Shown: piece after piece, positions 29,205 to 37,631 of the stretch | Numbering within the stretch: position 1 is the first letter of the stretch | Layout: every line of letters begins with the position of its first letter | From: Defluviicoccus sp. | GTDB taxonomy: Bacteria > Pseudomonadota > Alphaproteobacteria > Rhodospirillales > Defluviicoccaceae | Length of the DNA: 64,000 bases | Direction: 5' to 3' | NCBI GenBank assembly: GCA_029624735.1 | Contig: JARSSM010000020.1 | Span: 62,001-126,000 of the forward strand | Notes under the pieces: model-generated | Told to the model about the DNA's origin: nothing | The model's input: the letters and a program-made list of their open reading frames with translations, nothing else | The model's database searches: none | Made by a program: the position numbers and the translations under genes

Positions 29205-29681
29205 TTAAGGGGCCTCGAACAGCCCGGAGCGGCCGCCCTCTTTGCGCACCAGGCGCAGATCGGTGATGCGCATGCCGCGATCGATCGCTTTCACCATGTC
29301 GTAGAGCGTGAGCGCTGCCACAGCGGCCGCCGTCAGCGCCTCCATCTCGACGCCGGTGCGGGCATTGACGCTGCATTCGGCCGTGATGTCGGCCGCTGAC
29401 CGCTGGGCATCAAGCGTGATGTCGACGCTCGCGGCGGAGAGCGGCAATGAGTGGCACAAGGGGATCAGCGCATCGGTGCGCTTGGCCGCCATGATGCCGG
29501 CGAGCCTGGCGACGGCAAGCACGTCACCCTTGGCGGCAGTACCGGTGCGGATCACGTCCAGGGTGGCAGGCTGCATCAGCACACTCACCTTCGCCGTTGC
29601 CGTGCGCTCGGTGACCGCCTTCGCGCTGACATCGACCATGCGTGCCTGGCCGTTCTCGTCGACGTGGCTGAGCCGCGACAC
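29205..29681 (-). CDS. moaC: Cyclic pyranopterin monophosphate synthase MoaC
   Basis: A 158-residue enzyme with '[20 protein letters not shown]', '[12 protein letters not shown]' and the catalytic '[20 protein letters not shown]' region including the conserved Lys in 'MVKAID'. It forms cPMP, the first tricyclic intermediate of molybdopterin. I choose the GTG at 29681 because it stands 6 bases after GGAGG; the in-frame GTG at 29687 abuts the Shine-Dalgarno sequence. It lies about 100 bases downstream of infC, an unusual partner. Confidence 0.95.
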   Translation of the reverse strand: MSRLSHVDENGQARMVDVSAKAVTERTATAKVSVLMQPATLDVIRTGTAAKGDVLAVARLAGIMAAKRTDALIPLCHSLPLSAASVDITLDAQRSAADITAECSVNARTGVEMEALTAAAVAALTLYDMVKAIDRGMRITDLRLVRKEGGRSGLFEAP

Positions 29682-29781
29682 CGCCACCCTCCGTTCTGCT
29701 TGTGCCGAAAGTGCACGCGAGTCAATATGTTGTGCAGCGACAACCTTGCCCGGGCGTGAATCGCCCGATTGGGTCGCTGCA

Positions 29782-30318
29782 CTAGCGTCCGGTGATCACC
29801 ATGATCATTTGCCGGCCTTCGACCTTCGGCAGCTGCTCGACCTTGATAATACTGTCCAGATCGCCGCGGACTCGCTCCAGCACCTTCAATCCCAGGTCCT
29901 GGTGCGCCAGCTCGCGGCCCCGGAAGCGGATGGTCACTTTGACCTTATCCCCTTCCTCAATGAAGCGGCGCATGCTGCGCATCTTGACCTGGTAGTCGTG
30001 CTCATCGATCGAGGGGCGCATCTTGATCTCTTTGACCTCGATCACCTTCTGCTTTTTGCGAGCCTCGCTCTTTTTCTTTTGAGCCTCGTACTTGAACTTT
30101 CCGTAGTCAAGGATCTTGCAGACCGGCGGGTCAGCGTTGGGGGACACCTCGACCAGATCGAGGCCGGATTCAGAGGCCACCCGAAGGGCCTCGCGGATCG
30201 GCAAGACACCGAGCTGGGTTGCGTTCTGATCGACCACCAGAACCATGCTGGCGTTGATTTCATCGTTGATCCGCGGACCCTCACGCGATTGAGGGAGCGG
30301 CGTGCTTGGCCGTGCGAT
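29782..30318 (-). CDS. infC: Translation initiation factor IF-3, probable AUC start
   Basis: A 178-residue protein with the IF-3 N-domain ('[10 protein letters not shown]', '[10 protein letters not shown]', '[20 protein letters not shown]'), the lysine-rich linker and the C-domain ('[15 protein letters not shown]', '[18 protein letters not shown]'). It binds the 30S subunit and checks start codons. AAGGAGG directly abuts an ATG at 30324, leaving no spacer, while ATC at 30318 is 6 bases away and gives an ARPS... N-terminus. That favours a non-canonical AUC start, as infC autoregulation would require. Neither rpmI nor rplT follows; moaC does. Confidence 0.93.
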   Translation of the reverse strand: MARPSTPLPQSREGPRINDEINASMVLVVDQNATQLGVLPIREALRVASESGLDLVEVSPNADPPVCKILDYGKFKYEAQKKKSEARKKQKVIEVKEIKMRPSIDEHDYQVKMRSMRRFIEEGDKVKVTIRFRGRELAHQDLGLKVLERVRGDLDSIIKVEQLPKVEGRQMIMVITGR

Positions 30319-30422
30319 CGTCATCCTCCTTGTCTATGGGGAGTCGTTGCGGACGCGGACAGCACGCGACCGCAGCCTTTGCCGACGCGCTCAAGCGGCG
30401 CGCGCAAGTCGGCAGGGGAACT

Positions 30423-30494
30423 CACTGGGGAACCAGCGGAGAAGGCAAACACTCACAGTGCCACCTACGGGAAGCGTCCCCCCAGTGGCTGTGA
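30423..30494 (-). promoter_or_regulatory. Two mutually exclusive hairpins in the thrS-infC spacer
   Basis: CACTGGGG (30423-30430) is complementary to CCCCAGTG (30480-30487). TCACA+GCCAC (30453-30457, 30460-30464) is complementary to GTGGC+TGTGA (30485-30494), with a two-base bulge. The two pairings share 30485-30487, so they cannot form together. The arrangement resembles an attenuator or leader switch upstream of infC on the minus strand. There is no supporting covariation here. Confidence 0.35.
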
Positions 30495-30565
30495 AGCGAA
30501 CAACCGGCGTGGTCTCGCAAACGTGTCCTCTTTGCCTCTTTCCTGTGCCACGTCCGGCTCACAGC

Positions 30566-32503
30566 TTATGCCGGCGCGACAGCCTCATCTCTTAGTGTAT
30601 CAACGAAAAGCTCAAGAGCAACAGTTTCTTGGGCTCTGCTGCCCAGCCGGCGCACGGCAACCGTGCCGTCCGCCTGTTCGCGCGCGCCGACCGCGAGCAG
30701 CACCGGCACCTTGGCGAGTGTGTGCTCGCGCACCTTGTAGCCGATCTTTTCGTTGCGCTGATCGAGCTCTGCCCGCACCCCGGCTGCCCGCAAGGCATCG
30801 TAGACCGCGAGTGCATAGGCGTCCGCCTCGTTGGTGATGGTCGCTACCACCGCCTGGACGGGCGCCAGCCACAGCGGCAGGCGGCCGGCATAGTGCTCGA
30901 CGAGGATGCCGATGAAGCGTTCGAACGAGCCGAGAATCGCCCGGTGCAGCATGACGGGCCGGTGCTTGCCACCATCCTCGCCGACGTAGGCGGCATCGAG
31001 CCGCTCCGGCAGGACGAAATCGACCTGCAAGGTGCCGAGCTGCCAGTCGCGGCCGATTGCGTCTTTCAGCACGAATTCGAGTTTCGGGCCATAGAAGGCG
31101 CCCTCGCCCGGGTTGAGCGTGGTGTTGAGCCCCGCGGCCGTGGTGGCCGCGCGCAGCGCCGACTCCGCCTTGTCCCAGGTCTCGTCCGAGCCGGCACGTT
31201 TGGCCGGCCGGTCGGAGAACTTGACGCTCACCGCGTCGAAGCCGAAATCGCGATAGACGCTCTGCAGGAGCGCGCAAAACGCTTCCGTCTCCGAGGTGAT
31301 CTGCTCCTCGGTGCAGAAGATGTGCGCGTCATCCTGGACGAACGCGCGCACCCGCATCAGACCGTGCAGCGCGCCGGATGGTTCGTTGCGATGGCAGGAG
31401 CCGAATTCCGCCATCCTGAGCGGCAGGTCACGGTAGCTCTTGATGCCCTGGCGGTAGATCTGCACGTGGCCGGGGCAGTTCATCGGCTTAAGTGCCAGCA
31501 CGCGGTCTTCGGCTTCAGCCGTGAACATCTGCTCACGAAACTTTTCCCAGTGACCGGAGCGCTCCCACAGGCTGCGGTCGATCAGCTGCGGCGTGCGCAC
31601 CTCGACGTACCCGGACCCCTCCAGGCGCCTGCGCATGTAGGCCTGCAGCGTGCGGTAAAGGGTCCAGCCGTTGGGGTGCCAGAACACCGCGCCGGCGGCC
31701 TCGTCCTGGAAGTGATAAAGGCCAAGCTCGCGTCCGAGCCGGCGGTGGTCGCGGCGCTCGGCCTCTTCCAGCATGTGCAGGTACGCATCCAGCGCTGCCT
31801 GCGTCGGCCATGCGGTGCCGTAGATACGCTGCAGCATCGGATTGCGGGAGTCTCCGCGCCAATAGGCGCCCGCCACCTTGGTGAGCTTGAAGGCGGTGCC
31901 GAGCCGGCCGGTGGAGGCCAGATGCGGGCCGCGGCAGAGATCGAGCCAGTTGCCCTGGCAGTAGATGGTAATCGGTTGCCCTTCCGGGATGTCGGCAACG
32001 ATCTCCGCCTTGTAATGCTCGCCGATCGAGCGGAAGTAGGCGATCGCCTCCGTCCGCTCCCACTCCTCGCGGCGGATCGGCTCGTCACGCGCCACGATCT
32101 CGCGCATGCGCGCCTCAATGGTCGCGAGGTCGGCGGGCGTGAACGGCTCGTCGCGGGCGAAATCGTAATAGAACCCGTTCTCGATGGCCGGCCCAATGGT
32201 GACTTGAGTGCCGGGGAACAGCTCCTGCACCGCTTGCGCCATCACGTGTGCGGCATCGTGCCGTATCAACTCGAGCGCATCGGCATCCGCCGCGGTAATG
32301 ACGGCGACATCGGCGTCTTCGGTTAGCGGTCGGGAGAGGTCGCGCAGTTCGCCGTTGACGCGGAGCGCCAGCGCGCCGGCACCACCGTCCGCACTCAAGT
32401 CGCGGGCGATTTCGAGGCCGGACGTGCCGCTCGCATAGGTGCGCTGGCGACCGTCCCGGGCACTGATTCGTATGTGCGCCATTGCCTCACGGGGTGCATC
32501 CAC
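30566..32503 (-). CDS. thrS: Threonyl-tRNA synthetase
   Basis: A 645-residue class II synthetase: N-terminal TGS-like domain (to about residue 70), editing domain with '[16 protein letters not shown]' (HxxxH zinc/editing site), catalytic core with '[10 protein letters not shown]', motif 2 '[20 protein letters not shown]' and motif 3 near '[11 protein letters not shown]', then the anticodon-binding domain. It charges tRNA-Thr. The start may be the GTG at 32503 or the ATG at 32482 ('[11 protein letters not shown]'). It leads the minus-strand run into infC, the conserved bacterial order. Confidence 0.96.
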   Translation of the reverse strand: MDAPREAMAHIRISARDGRQRTYASGTSGLEIARDLSADGGAGALALRVNGELRDLSRPLTEDADVAVITAADADALELIRHDAAHVMAQAVQELFPGTQVTIGPAIENGFYYDFARDEPFTPADLATIEARMREIVARDEPIRREEWERTEAIAYFRSIGEHYKAEIVADIPEGQPITIYCQGNWLDLCRGPHLASTGRLGTAFKLTKVAGAYWRGDSRNPMLQRIYGTAWPTQAALDAYLHMLEEAERRDHRRLGRELGLYHFQDEAAGAVFWHPNGWTLYRTLQAYMRRRLEGSGYVEVRTPQLIDRSLWERSGHWEKFREQMFTAEAEDRVLALKPMNCPGHVQIYRQGIKSYRDLPLRMAEFGSCHRNEPSGALHGLMRVRAFVQDDAHIFCTEEQITSETEAFCALLQSVYRDFGFDAVSVKFSDRPAKRAGSDETWDKAESALRAATTAAGLNTTLNPGEGAFYGPKLEFVLKDAIGRDWQLGTLQVDFVLPERLDAAYVGEDGGKHRPVMLHRAILGSFERFIGILVEHYAGRLPLWLAPVQAVVATITNEADAYALAVYDALRAAGVRAELDQRNEKIGYKVREHTLAKVPVLLAVGAREQADGTVAVRRLGSRAQETVALELFVDTLRDEAVAPA

Positions 32504-32616
32504 GGCTGCCCTTGCTCCATCTCGCTGTTTTCAGAGTGCGGTCGCGACGGCTGCGCACTCTAGAGATGGACCGGGGGCTGTCAAGGCGACTGCAGCACCC
32601 GCGCGCGCGGACCGCC

Positions 32617-33354
32617 TCAGAAGCGGATTTCGAGCTTGGCACCGCAGGTGAACGCGGAGGGCATCGGTCGCATCGGGTCGTCGACGCCGAACCCGATCAT
32701 GGTGCTGGCCGTGATCAGCGGTCCCAAGGCATCGCCGCCGAACACCAGCCGGGCGCGGAGCTCGTAGCCTGCATCCGAACTCTCTCCGCCAGCGCCGCCG
32801 CCCAGTTCGCCGACGATGAACCGGGTCCGCGATGACGCGCTGCCGGTTGCGAGCGCGAGCGTGTCGACCTGAGCACCCATACCCCAGTCCCAGGCGTCGG
32901 CGCGGCTGGCGCGGCCATCTTTGGCCGGGGAAGGGTAGGTGTACATCCGGCGATCGCCAAAGGCGGCAAACAGTGCCCAGCCGTGGCGGTCGATGGGACC
33001 GAACGGAAGGTCACGGGTTGCCAACGCAGGAAAGCGGATCGGCGGCATGATGCATCCCGGCCCCGGGCGGCAGTCAGGAGCCCGGCCAGTCCGCGTCGGG
33101 GACGACTGGGTGAGGGCCGCCGCCGCCACCGGCAGATAGCCGAGCACGAAGGACAGCCACGGCTCGTCCTCTTCGGACGCATTGATGCCGGACGATGCAC
33201 TCCCGGCAAGGCCCGCACCGTGCGTGGCGGCCGTCTCGAACGCCGCCGCGGGTTCCGGCAGCGCCGCGAGGCTAAGTGCGCTTGCGATGGTGCAGGCACA
33301 GCTCACCGCCTTAACCCGGGTCCACCTGTCGCGTGCACCTCGGAGATTTGCCAT
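32617..33354 (-). CDS. Exported protein, candidate outer-membrane beta-barrel
   Basis: A 245-residue protein of unknown family. Residues 1-38 form a signal peptide (cleavage near 'PAAAFE'). The mature part shows alternating hydrophobic strands and ends in Phe ('CGAKLEIRF'), the C-terminal signature recognised by the BAM machinery. Visible strand-like segments include 'GYELRARLVFGGDALG' and 'HGWALFAAFGDRRMY'. Size would fit an 8-strand barrel. A single CxxxxxxxxC pair ('CRPGPGC') may form a disulfide. Function is unknown. Confidence 0.6.
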   Translation of the reverse strand: MANLRGARDRWTRVKAVSCACTIASALSLAALPEPAAAFETAATHGAGLAGSASSGINASEEDEPWLSFVLGYLPVAAAALTQSSPTRTGRAPDCRPGPGCIMPPIRFPALATRDLPFGPIDRHGWALFAAFGDRRMYTYPSPAKDGRASRADAWDWGMGAQVDTLALATGSASSRTRFIVGELGGGAGGESSDAGYELRARLVFGGDALGPLITASTMIGFGVDDPMRPMPSAFTCGAKLEIRF

Positions 33355-33413
33355 GGCCTTGAACTCGCTGGACAGTGGGGGTGTTTATGCGGATGATTAA
33401 GCGCAGATTGCAG

Positions 33414-33429
33414 TTACCATCCGCTTAAC
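33414..33429. promoter_or_regulatory. CtrA-like box TTAC-N7-TTAAC
   Basis: TTACCATCCGCTTAAC differs from TTAA-N7-TTAAC by one base. It lies between the divergent outer-membrane candidate (start 33354) and the alpha/beta hydrolase (start 33502), so it could serve either promoter. Confidence 0.35.
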
Positions 33430-33501
33430 ATTTCGTTCTACGAGTGCGGGAAACGCGTTTTTCTATGACGGCAGTCACTGCACTGCCGCAGGGAGTTTTT
33501 C

Positions 33502-34302
33502 TTGGCAGTTCCACCTTCATCACTTGCGAGTGAGCCGCAATTTCTGTCTCGCGCCGACGGTGAGCGGATCGCCTACTTCCGGACGCCGGGGCGAGCGCCC
33601 GGCGTTGTCTTTCTCACCGGCTACGCGTCCGACATGACCGGGCAGAAGGCGACGATGCTCGAAGCGTTCTGCCGCGCCCGCGGCACCGCCTTCGTCCGCT
33701 TCGACTATTTGGGCCATGGCGCATCGACAGGTGCCTTCACTGACGGAACCATCGGCCGCTGGACCGACGATGCGATCGCGGTTCTGGACGCGTTGACGGA
33801 GGGGCCGCAGGTGCTGGTCGGCTCCAGCCTCGGCGGCTGGATCATGGTCCGGACTGCGCTCGCCCGACGTGTCCGCGTCGCGGCGCTGGTCGGAATCGCG
33901 TCCGCACCCGACTTCACAGAAGACGTCATTCAACCGCTGTTGAGCCCGGCCGATCGCCAGCTTCTGGAGACCGCCGGCATGATTCAGCTGACGAGCCCGT
34001 ACGATCCCGAGCCGACGCCGGTGACAAAGCGCATCCTGGAGGACGGCCGCGACCATCTCGTGCTCCGGGCCGAAATCCCGCTTGACTGCCCGGTGCGCCT
34101 CATCCATGGCCTTGCCGATCCGGACGTGCCATGGCGGACGTCGGTGCGGTTGATGGAGCGCCTACGTTCAGCCGATGTCGAGCTGGTGCTGGTCAAGGGT
34201 GCTGGCCACCGCATGTCGGAACCAGCCGAGCTCGATCGCCTCAAGGCGACGGTTGCGGCGGTCCTCGATCGACTGCCCGCCGGCACGGCGCCACGGCCGT
34301 AA
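33502..34302 (+). CDS. Alpha/beta hydrolase (ABHD10-like)
   Basis: A 266-residue protein with the nucleophile elbow 'VGSSLGGW', the acid in 'HGLADPDVPW' and the catalytic His in 'GAGHRMSEP', giving a complete Ser-Asp-His triad. The 'YLGHGASTG' oxyanion region and overall size are like ABHD10-type thioesterases/esterases. Substrate unknown. The start is TTG, preceded by AGGGAG. It is 35 bases upstream of the terC-like gene and may be cotranscribed with it. Confidence 0.8.
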   Translation: MAVPPSSLASEPQFLSRADGERIAYFRTPGRAPGVVFLTGYASDMTGQKATMLEAFCRARGTAFVRFDYLGHGASTGAFTDGTIGRWTDDAIAVLDALTEGPQVLVGSSLGGWIMVRTALARRVRVAALVGIASAPDFTEDVIQPLLSPADRQLLETAGMIQLTSPYDPEPTPVTKRILEDGRDHLVLRAEIPLDCPVRLIHGLADPDVPWRTSVRLMERLRSADVELVLVKGAGHRMSEPAELDRLKATVAAVLDRLPAGTAPRP

Positions 34303-34337
34303 GCGCCAACTCCTGCCCAATAAAGGCACGCTGCCCC

Positions 34338-35096
34338 ATGCTCCACCTCCTCACCGATCCCCAGGCCTGGGCCAACCTGTTGACGCTGACTGCGCTCGAG
34401 ATCGTGCTCGGCATCGACAACGTCATTTTTCTGTCGATCGTCACCGGTCGGCTGCCAGCGCATCAGCAGCCGTTGGCCCGCTACATCGGCCTCGGTCTTG
34501 CCGCCGCGATGCGGGTGCTGCTGCTGCTGTCGATCAGCTGGATCATGGGCCTGACCGCGATCGCGTTTACGGTGCTGGGCGAGGCGATCAGCTGGCGCGA
34601 TCTCGTGCTCCTCGGGGGCGGTCTGTTCCTGCTGGTGAAAGGCACGCTCGAAATCCACCACATGACGGAAGGTGAGGGTGAGGGTGAGGGCGAAGGCGGG
34701 AGCGGCGCCAGCAAACGCGGCATGGGCTTTGCGGCCGCGATCGCGCAAATCGTCCTTCTCGACATCGTTTTTTCGCTGGATTCCGTCATAACTGCCGTCG
34801 GCATGTCGCAGGACCTGCCGGTGATGATCACGGCCGTGCTGATCGCCGTCGGCGTCATGCTGTTAGCGGCCAAGCCGATTGGCACCTTTATCCGCGAGCA
34901 TCCGACACTCAAGATGCTGGCGCTCAGTTTCCTCCTGTTGGTGGGGGTCGCGCTGATTGCCGACGGCCTGCATTTCCATGTGCCGCGCGGCTATCTCTAC
35001 TTCGCGATTGCGTTCTCGGCCGGCGTCGAGTGCTTGAACCTGATTGCCGCCCGCGGCCGGCGCCGCCGCGCCGCTGCCGCTCGCGGGGAGGGTTGA
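34338..35096 (+). CDS. TerC-family membrane protein
   Basis: A 252-residue integral membrane protein with about seven helices and the TerC signature 'LEIVLGIDNVIFLSIVTG' at residues 16-33 and a second acidic motif 'LDIVFSLDSVITAVGM'. These paired Asp motifs are thought to move metal ions; several relatives export Mn2+ or respond to pH. A Glu-Gly repeat (EGEGEGEGEG) sits in the central cytoplasmic loop, encoded by a hexanucleotide tandem repeat. The chosen ATG at 34338 gives the standard N-terminus. Confidence 0.88.
   Translation: MLHLLTDPQAWANLLTLTALEIVLGIDNVIFLSIVTGRLPAHQQPLARYIGLGLAAAMRVLLLLSISWIMGLTAIAFTVLGEAISWRDLVLLGGGLFLLVKGTLEIHHMTEGEGEGEGEGGSGASKRGMGFAAAIAQIVLLDIVFSLDSVITAVGMSQDLPVMITAVLIAVGVMLLAAKPIGTFIREHPTLKMLALSFLLLVGVALIADGLHFHVPRGYLYFAIAFSAGVECLNLIAARGRRRRAAAARGEG
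34671..34694 (+). repeat. Hexanucleotide tandem repeat within the TerC-like gene
   Basis: Three exact GGTGAG units followed by GGCGAA encode alternating Gly-Glu in the loop between the two halves of the TerC protein. Unit length is a multiple of three, so slippage would change loop length without a frameshift. Confidence 0.7.
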
Positions 35097-35160
35097 GAAC
35101 GGTGCGGCGCACCGGCCCTCGCGGGACCGATGCGCCGTCGCGAACCTCTGGAGAGGCCTC

Positions 35161-36717
35161 TTACTTCGAGAGCCGCAGCTCGGAGAGGTGGTTGGCGATC
35201 TCGCGGAACGCCGACTTGAGTGCACCGCTGTTCGGTGCGTAATAGTAGTACGGCGCCTCGGGTGCGGTGGCGATCTCCTTCATCAGCGCGATCTGGTCGG
35301 CGTCGGAGTCGACGAACTGGATGGCATAGACGAGGATGCCCTGCTCCTTGATGTTGGCGGCAAGCTTGCGCAGGCGGGTGTCCATTTTCTGCCGGGCGCT
35401 GTTGCTGTCGCAGGAGCCGAAGACGCGCTTGTAGCCGTCGCCATAATTCGGGCAGTTGATGCCGTCAGTCAAAAGCACGATCGCCTGATCACGGTCGTAG
35501 GTTGGATTCGCGACCGCTTCCGAGAACGGTGCCGCCGGCGTGACGACCTCCCACGCCCAGGCGAGGCCGGCCGGGATGTTGGTGTTACCGCCTGCGGTCA
35601 AACCGTTGACCGCGTTCTTGATCGCTGTCTTCGAGCTCTGCAGCGGGGTGATGCCAACCGAAGGACAGCTGACGCAATCGGAGCCCTTGGGCGCCAGACC
35701 GCACCGTTTGCTCTGGTAATCGTCGTCACCGGTGACAGGTTCGCCGCCCAGCAGCAGGGAGAGCGGATCACCGGGAGCGGGGTAGGTTCCGGGGTAGACA
35801 GGCGCCCATCCGGGCCAGCTGACGCCGTTGACCGTGGTCGGCCCTTCGTGGATGTCGGCGTCATTGGTGTCGCCGTCAGAGTGCTTGTAGCGGTTGAAGA
35901 CGCAGCCCTTCCAACCGGAAGGCGGCTCGAACAACAGTGGCACCGGCGAATTGTTCGCGTACCAGACGACCGACTGGTTTTGCCCGTTCTCCGGGTTGGT
36001 GAAGGCCGGCACTGCGTTGGAGTGCCTGAGAGAATGATTATAGGCCTGCCCCTGCACCATCACCTTGACCTTGGCGTTCCAAGGCACGAGGCCGATCGTC
36101 AATAGATCCTTCGTTTCGGCAGAGCCATAGAGAATGTCGATCAGCTCTTTGGCGGCATTCTTCGCCGCCGTCAAACGCGTCTGGCCGCCGCCGGCGGATT
36201 CACCCATCGACCCGGAGACGTCCATCGACAGCACGAGGTCGAGAGCCTTCATCTTGCGTGTGACTTCGGTTTCGGCCACGACCGTGATCTTGTCGTAGCC
36301 CAGGATCGGCATCACCGACGTCGAAACATCGGCCGAAGCCCGCAAGAGTACGGTTTCATTGCTCTCGTCGACCGTGATCGACGGCCCGGTGATCGTCGCG
36401 CCCATGAAGCCGTCCGGGAAGTTCACCCGGAAATACTTGCGGATGTCGTCATCGCGGGTGGCATCGAACATCGTCAGGCCGCCCGCCAACGCAGCCGCAT
36501 CAAGCGCGGACGACAGCCGCGACTTGACGATGTAGGCCCGTCCGGCATCGAGCCCGGTGCCCATCGCCGCGATCATGACCGTAAGACCGAGAACGACATA
36601 GACAGCGGTCGCGCCGCGGTCATCTTCAAGCAGCCGCCGGGCGAAGCAACGCAACGGCTGCCATTGGCAAAATCGGCTCTGCCAGCGCCGGACGCTTAAA
36701 GAGTCTGATGTCTTCAT
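35161..36717 (-). CDS. TadG-like pilus protein with von Willebrand A domain
   Basis: A 518-residue protein with the TadE/TadG N-terminal pattern: a basic start, 'RGATAVYVVLGLTVMIAA' (membrane helix with the Gly processing-type site) and 'GLDAGRAYIVKSRLSSALDAAALAGG'. A VWA domain follows, with the MIDAS motif 'DVSGSMG' (DxSxS), Thr in 'LTDGINCPNYGD', and a cysteine-bearing insert of about 130 residues. TadG is a minor pseudopilin-like anchor of Flp/Tad pili. No other tad or cpa gene is near. Starts at 36741 (ATG) or 36756 (GTG) are also possible; none has a good ribosome binding site. Confidence 0.8.
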   Translation of the reverse strand: MKTSDSLSVRRWQSRFCQWQPLRCFARRLLEDDRGATAVYVVLGLTVMIAAMGTGLDAGRAYIVKSRLSSALDAAALAGGLTMFDATRDDDIRKYFRVNFPDGFMGATITGPSITVDESNETVLLRASADVSTSVMPILGYDKITVVAETEVTRKMKALDLVLSMDVSGSMGESAGGGQTRLTAAKNAAKELIDILYGSAETKDLLTIGLVPWNAKVKVMVQGQAYNHSLRHSNAVPAFTNPENGQNQSVVWYANNSPVPLLFEPPSGWKGCVFNRYKHSDGDTNDADIHEGPTTVNGVSWPGWAPVYPGTYPAPGDPLSLLLGGEPVTGDDDYQSKRCGLAPKGSDCVSCPSVGITPLQSSKTAIKNAVNGLTAGGNTNIPAGLAWAWEVVTPAAPFSEAVANPTYDRDQAIVLLTDGINCPNYGDGYKRVFGSCDSNSARQKMDTRLRKLAANIKEQGILVYAIQFVDSDADQIALMKEIATAPEAPYYYYAPNSGALKSAFREIANHLSELRLSK

Positions 36718-36988
36718 CGGTGTCACCGCGGCCAATTTCATTACAGAAAGAAACACGGTATCCTAGCACCTGCAGAAATGACCGCAATTGTTTTATTCGC
36801 GCACAATCTAAGACCAAAACTATACCTATTTATCGAAAATTTTATATTTGTTGTTACTTGGTGGCGCAGCTGCCGTGGTGGCGCGCTTGCATGGCGGTCG
36901 GATTGCGCGACCGGCCGCCGCCCGTGCTGGCGGGCACGCGATGCAGGTGAGGCGGAGGTGTGTGCGGACGCGGGGCGCCCGCGAGTGG

Positions 36989-37429
36989 TCAGTCGGTGCT
37001 GAGGCTGCCGCTCGCGCTGCCGCGGGTGATTTGCACCGTGCGGACCGTGGGGTCCGGGTCGACGCGGCGCAACCCGATGTGCAGCAAGCCGTTGTCGAGG
37101 GTGGCGGTGCCAACCTCCCAGCCTTCCGCGAGGACCCAGGCGCGCTGGAACTGGCGCGCGGCGATGCCGCGGTGCAGGAACACGCGGCCGCTTTCGTCCT
37201 CCTTCTTGCGGCCCTTGATCACGAGCTGGTTCTCCTCAAGGGCAACGCTCAAGTCATCGATCGCGAAGCCAGCAACGGCAAGCGTGAGCCTCAGCTGGTC
37301 GTCTCCGATCTGCTCGATGTTGTAGGGAGGATAGCCTTCCGCGGACGCCCGCGAGGCGCTGGCGAGCACGCGCTCCAAGCGCTCAAATCCAAGCAGGAGC
37401 GGATTGCGGAAAGCCGAGGTGCGATCCAT
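36989..37429 (-). CDS. Small heat-shock protein (Hsp20)
   Basis: A 146-residue alpha-crystallin-type chaperone: 'YPPYNIEQIGDDQLRLTLAV' opens the domain, 'GFAIDDLSVALEENQLVIKG' continues it, and the conserved 'FLHRGIAARQFQRAW' and 'ATLDNGLLHIGL' (the normal A-x-x-x-N-G-L) are present, matching IbpA-like proteins. It holds unfolding proteins in the cytoplasm. Start at 37429 after AGAGG gives the usual 'FRNPLLLGFERLE' N-terminus. No CIRCE or ROSE-type element was obvious in the short leader. Confidence 0.92.
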   Translation of the reverse strand: MDRTSAFRNPLLLGFERLERVLASASRASAEGYPPYNIEQIGDDQLRLTLAVAGFAIDDLSVALEENQLVIKGRKKEDESGRVFLHRGIAARQFQRAWVLAEGWEVGTATLDNGLLHIGLRRVDPDPTVRTVQITRGSASGSLSTD

Positions 37430-37631
37430 CGGACGGTCATCCTCTTCAATCGTGAGCGAGACCGGATCGTGCCGGACCCGTAAATGGCATCCGCCGACCC
37501 CTGAAGCGTTACCTTGGCACATCCGCGCGCCTTGTCAATGACCGCTGGAGGGTGGATTTTCAAGGCCTTTGCGGCAGCCCCGGCGCTGCGCCCAATGCCG
37601 GTGCTGTGCCCAGGAGAGACGGACCGACCTC

